NCBI GenBank assembly: GCA_025922795.1
Contig: JAICHC010000173.1
Location: forward strand, 1 to 6,448
Direction: 5' to 3'
DNA: 6,448 nt
Source of the DNA: Candidatus Binatia bacterium
GTDB taxonomy: Bacteria > Desulfobacterota_B > Binatia > UBA9968
The notes beneath the pieces were generated by a model. It worked only from the letters and a program-made list of their open reading frames with translations. It did no database searches and was not told where the DNA came from. This document shows, piece by piece, positions 5,144 through 6,448 of this stretch. A program made the translations under genes and the position numbers. Numbering within the stretch: position 1 is the stretch's first letter; the number at the start of each line of letters is the position of its first letter.

Positions 5144-5572
5144 ATGAAATCACCCGGACGTTTGATGGTTCTACTCTATATCTGCGCGCAGCTACAAGGC
5201 TGCGCCGGGTTCGCCCGCTGGCTGCGGCAATATACCTACCCACCCGATTTTCGATACATCGAACGCGAGCAACTGCACTCCGCGATGTGGCGGTTGGCTT
5301 ATCACGTTCGCGAGCTGGATCGCGATATTGACGCGGCAAAAACTCAGGATCGTCGCGAGCAAATGCTTGCCGATCTCGCTGGGATGGATGCGGCGTTGCG
5401 CAGCTTGGACAAGTCCGGCTGGCCGTCGAATCACCCTTTGATCGACATGAACCTGGCCAAATTCAGACAAGACATCCGCCTGGCTCGCGAAGCGATCGAA
5501 CGAGATCCAGCCAATTTAGTGCTGGCCCATTCGCTCACCGGCGCATGTGTTTATTGTCACGGCGTGCGCTGA
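5144..5572 (+). CDS. Small lipoprotein with C-terminal CxxCH haem motif (cytochrome c'-like)
   Basis: This is a 142-residue exported protein. Residues 1-20 form a lipoprotein signal (charged start, RLMVLLYICAQ core, lipobox LQGC with Cys20; Gln at -2 is a slightly unusual lipobox residue). The mature part is mostly helical and charged, with helices around 38-60 (containing MWRLAYHVRELDRDI), 65-90 and 103-126. It ends in CVYCHGVR, a CxxCH motif (Cys135, Cys138, His139) four residues from the C terminus. A four-helix protein with haem attached at the last helix is the plan of class II cytochromes such as cytochrome c', so I infer a membrane-anchored mono-haem protein of that type. Overall similarity by eye is low, and the distal ligand is uncertain (His45, Met48 or His54 are candidates). 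The gene follows the PilZ gene closely and has no clear Shine-Dalgarno site, consistent with an operon. Confidence 0.7.
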   Translation: MKSPGRLMVLLYICAQLQGCAGFARWLRQYTYPPDFRYIEREQLHSAMWRLAYHVRELDRDIDAAKTQDRREQMLADLAGMDAALRSLDKSGWPSNHPLIDMNLAKFRQDIRLAREAIERDPANLVLAHSLTGACVYCHGVR

Positions 5573-5619
5573 CGTGCCGTTGACGATCGGCTTCACGTTA
5601 CTCAGGGTGATGCGCCGCC

Positions 5620-5649
5620 TTGACGAGAGGGCGGAACCTTAAGTAGAGT
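5620..5649 (+). promoter_or_regulatory. Sigma70-like promoter for the Asp-box protein gene
   Basis: TTGACG (5620-5625, 5/6 match to the -35 consensus) and TAGAGT (5644-5649, 4/6 match to -10) are 18 bp apart, placing a start near 5656 and leaving a leader of about 60 nt. A small stem CCGCC/GGCGG (5615-5619 with 5630-5634) overlaps the -35 box and could be the end of the preceding transcript, though no T run follows. Confidence 0.45.
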
Positions 5650-5702
5650 GAAGCACGGTTAGGTTGTACATTCGTTTACCACAAAGGAATCGGGTAACTA
5701 GG

Positions 5703-5710
5703 AAAGGAGG
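5703..5710 (+). promoter_or_regulatory. Near-consensus Shine-Dalgarno site
   Basis: AAAGGAGG is followed after five bases by ATG at 5716. It is by far the strongest ribosome binding site in the window and fixes the start of the Asp-box protein gene, suggesting efficient translation. Confidence 0.85.
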
Positions 5711-5715
5711 ACGCC

Positions 5716-6448
5716 ATGTTCGTATGTTTGTCACCTGGAGGCCAGTCACTCACCGAAGGCGAGGCGGCAAAGGATGATTTACTGGTCGGCACCGTAGACG
5801 GCATCTTCGCGTTTCACAAGCGCAACGGCTCCTGGGAGAGTCAGGGGACGATGGTTCCGGGCAAGCACTTTAGCTCGATCGTCTTCGAGCCCATCACCCA
5901 AACGCTCTTCGGCGGGACTTATAGTTGTGAGATTTACGCCAGCTCGGATGTTGGCAAAACTTGGGAGCGGCGCGATAACGGCATCGGCGACAAAGAGATC
6001 TATTCGCTTGCCACCCAGGTGGTCAATGGCAAGCCGCGCGTTTACGCCGGCACCCAGCCCGCGCATCTGTTCTACAGTGACGATCTCGGCAAAAGCTGGA
6101 CGGAGCTGCCGGGCTTGCGCCAAGTGCCGGGCGTCGAAAAATGGACCTTTCCCGGACCGCCACACCAGGCTCATGCAAAAAGCATTACCTTTCACCCGAA
6201 GGATCCAAAGATTATCCATGTGGCCGTCGAAGTGGGCGGTTTTCTGCGCAGCACCGATGGCGGTCAGACCTGGACGACTATCGACAGCATCAATCCGGAC
6301 GCGCATCGCGTGCTGATTCCGACCAACGATCCGAGCAAGCTCTACGGTACTGCGCCAACGACCAACTGCGGCCCTGAAACGGCTGCGGGGTTCTGCGTCA
6401 GCGAAGATGGGGGTGAGAGCTGGAAAAGCATGACTCCGAGAGATTTCC
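5716..6448 (+). CDS. BNR/Asp-box beta-propeller protein, 3' end cut off by the window
   Basis: The reading frame is open from the ATG at 5716 to the window edge (244 codons so far, no stop). Four Asp-box motifs (SxDxGxxW) are plain: Ser76-Trp83 (SSDVGKTW), Ser121-Trp128 (SDDLGKSW), Ser179-Trp186 (STDGGQTW) and Ser229-Trp236 (SEDGGESW), spaced 45-58 residues apart, one per propeller blade. Between them are blade strands such as DLLVGTVDGIFAF and IIHVAVEVGGFLRS. The family (sortilin/VPS10-like or photosynthesis-stability-factor-like BNR proteins) forms multi-bladed propellers. Sialidase activity should not be assumed, because I see no catalytic Arg triad or FRIP box. There is no signal peptide, so this member is probably cytoplasmic. 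With a usual length of 300-400 residues, perhaps a third of the protein lies outside the window. The function is unknown. Confidence 0.88.
   Translation, partial: MFVCLSPGGQSLTEGEAAKDDLLVGTVDGIFAFHKRNGSWESQGTMVPGKHFSSIVFEPITQTLFGGTYSCEIYASSDVGKTWERRDNGIGDKEIYSLATQVVNGKPRVYAGTQPAHLFYSDDLGKSWTELPGLRQVPGVEKWTFPGPPHQAHAKSITFHPKDPKIIHVAVEVGGFLRSTDGGQTWTTIDSINPDAHRVLIPTNDPSKLYGTAPTTNCGPETAAGFCVSEDGGESWKSMTPRDF

Noticed and set aside
5779..6306. 175-codon minus-strand frame at the right end
   Set aside because: The opposite strand is an Asp-box propeller with four clear motifs, which explains the coding signal.
5716..6448. Sialidase call for the Asp-box protein
   Set aside because: Asp boxes alone do not show sialidase activity; no FRIP motif or catalytic residue set is evident in the visible part.

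Overview
The window looks like chromosome from a free-living, probably soil or sediment, Gram-negative bacterium of moderate GC content (roughly mid-50s percent by eye). Three things point this way: a secreted tripartite-tricarboxylate-type (Bug/TctC) solute receptor with a signal peptide, a lipoprotein with a haem c motif, and a PilZ (c-di-GMP) protein. The receptor subtype (GYD-x-WAR near the N terminus, QNMPGAGS), the MBL-hydrolase remnant and the GTTCAA-type spacer repeats recall uncultured deltaproteobacterial/Binatota-like or related proteobacterial genomes. That placement is inference from family resemblance and is not secure. All recognisable genes lie on the + strand.

Layout. Positions 1-580 hold no convincing gene. 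They carry a 209-bp unit bounded by a 19-bp direct repeat (18/19 identical) with a long imperfect inverted repeat inside it, which looks like a structured RNA or a small non-coding element. Next come an alpha/beta-hydrolase (581-1264), a three-TPR protein (1415-1903) flanked on both sides by degenerate 8-9 bp GTTCAA arrays, and an NADPH-dependent FMN reductase (2064-2621) with a good promoter and Shine-Dalgarno site. Directly behind the reductase is a 5'-truncated, frameshifted remnant of an MBL-fold hydrolase (about 2638-3139). An orphan Bug-type substrate-binding protein follows (3376-4404).

The spacer at 4405-4576 has another 8-bp array (GCGCAAAG) and a perfect 9-bp inverted repeat. It precedes a zinc-ribbon PilZ protein (4577-5095) and, 48 bp later, a small lipoprotein ending in a CxxCH haem motif (5144-5572), probably co-transcribed. 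A promoter-like site and a very strong ribosome binding site introduce a BNR/Asp-box beta-propeller protein (5716 to the window edge), which is cut off by the end of the window.

The genes do not form one pathway. Most have their own spacer, and several spacers hold repeats, so this reads as a mosaic of single-gene units. The only close pair is PilZ plus the CxxCH lipoprotein. The most unusual parts are the repeat-bounded structured element at the left end, the GTTCAA arrays around the TPR gene, and the decayed MBL hydrolase.
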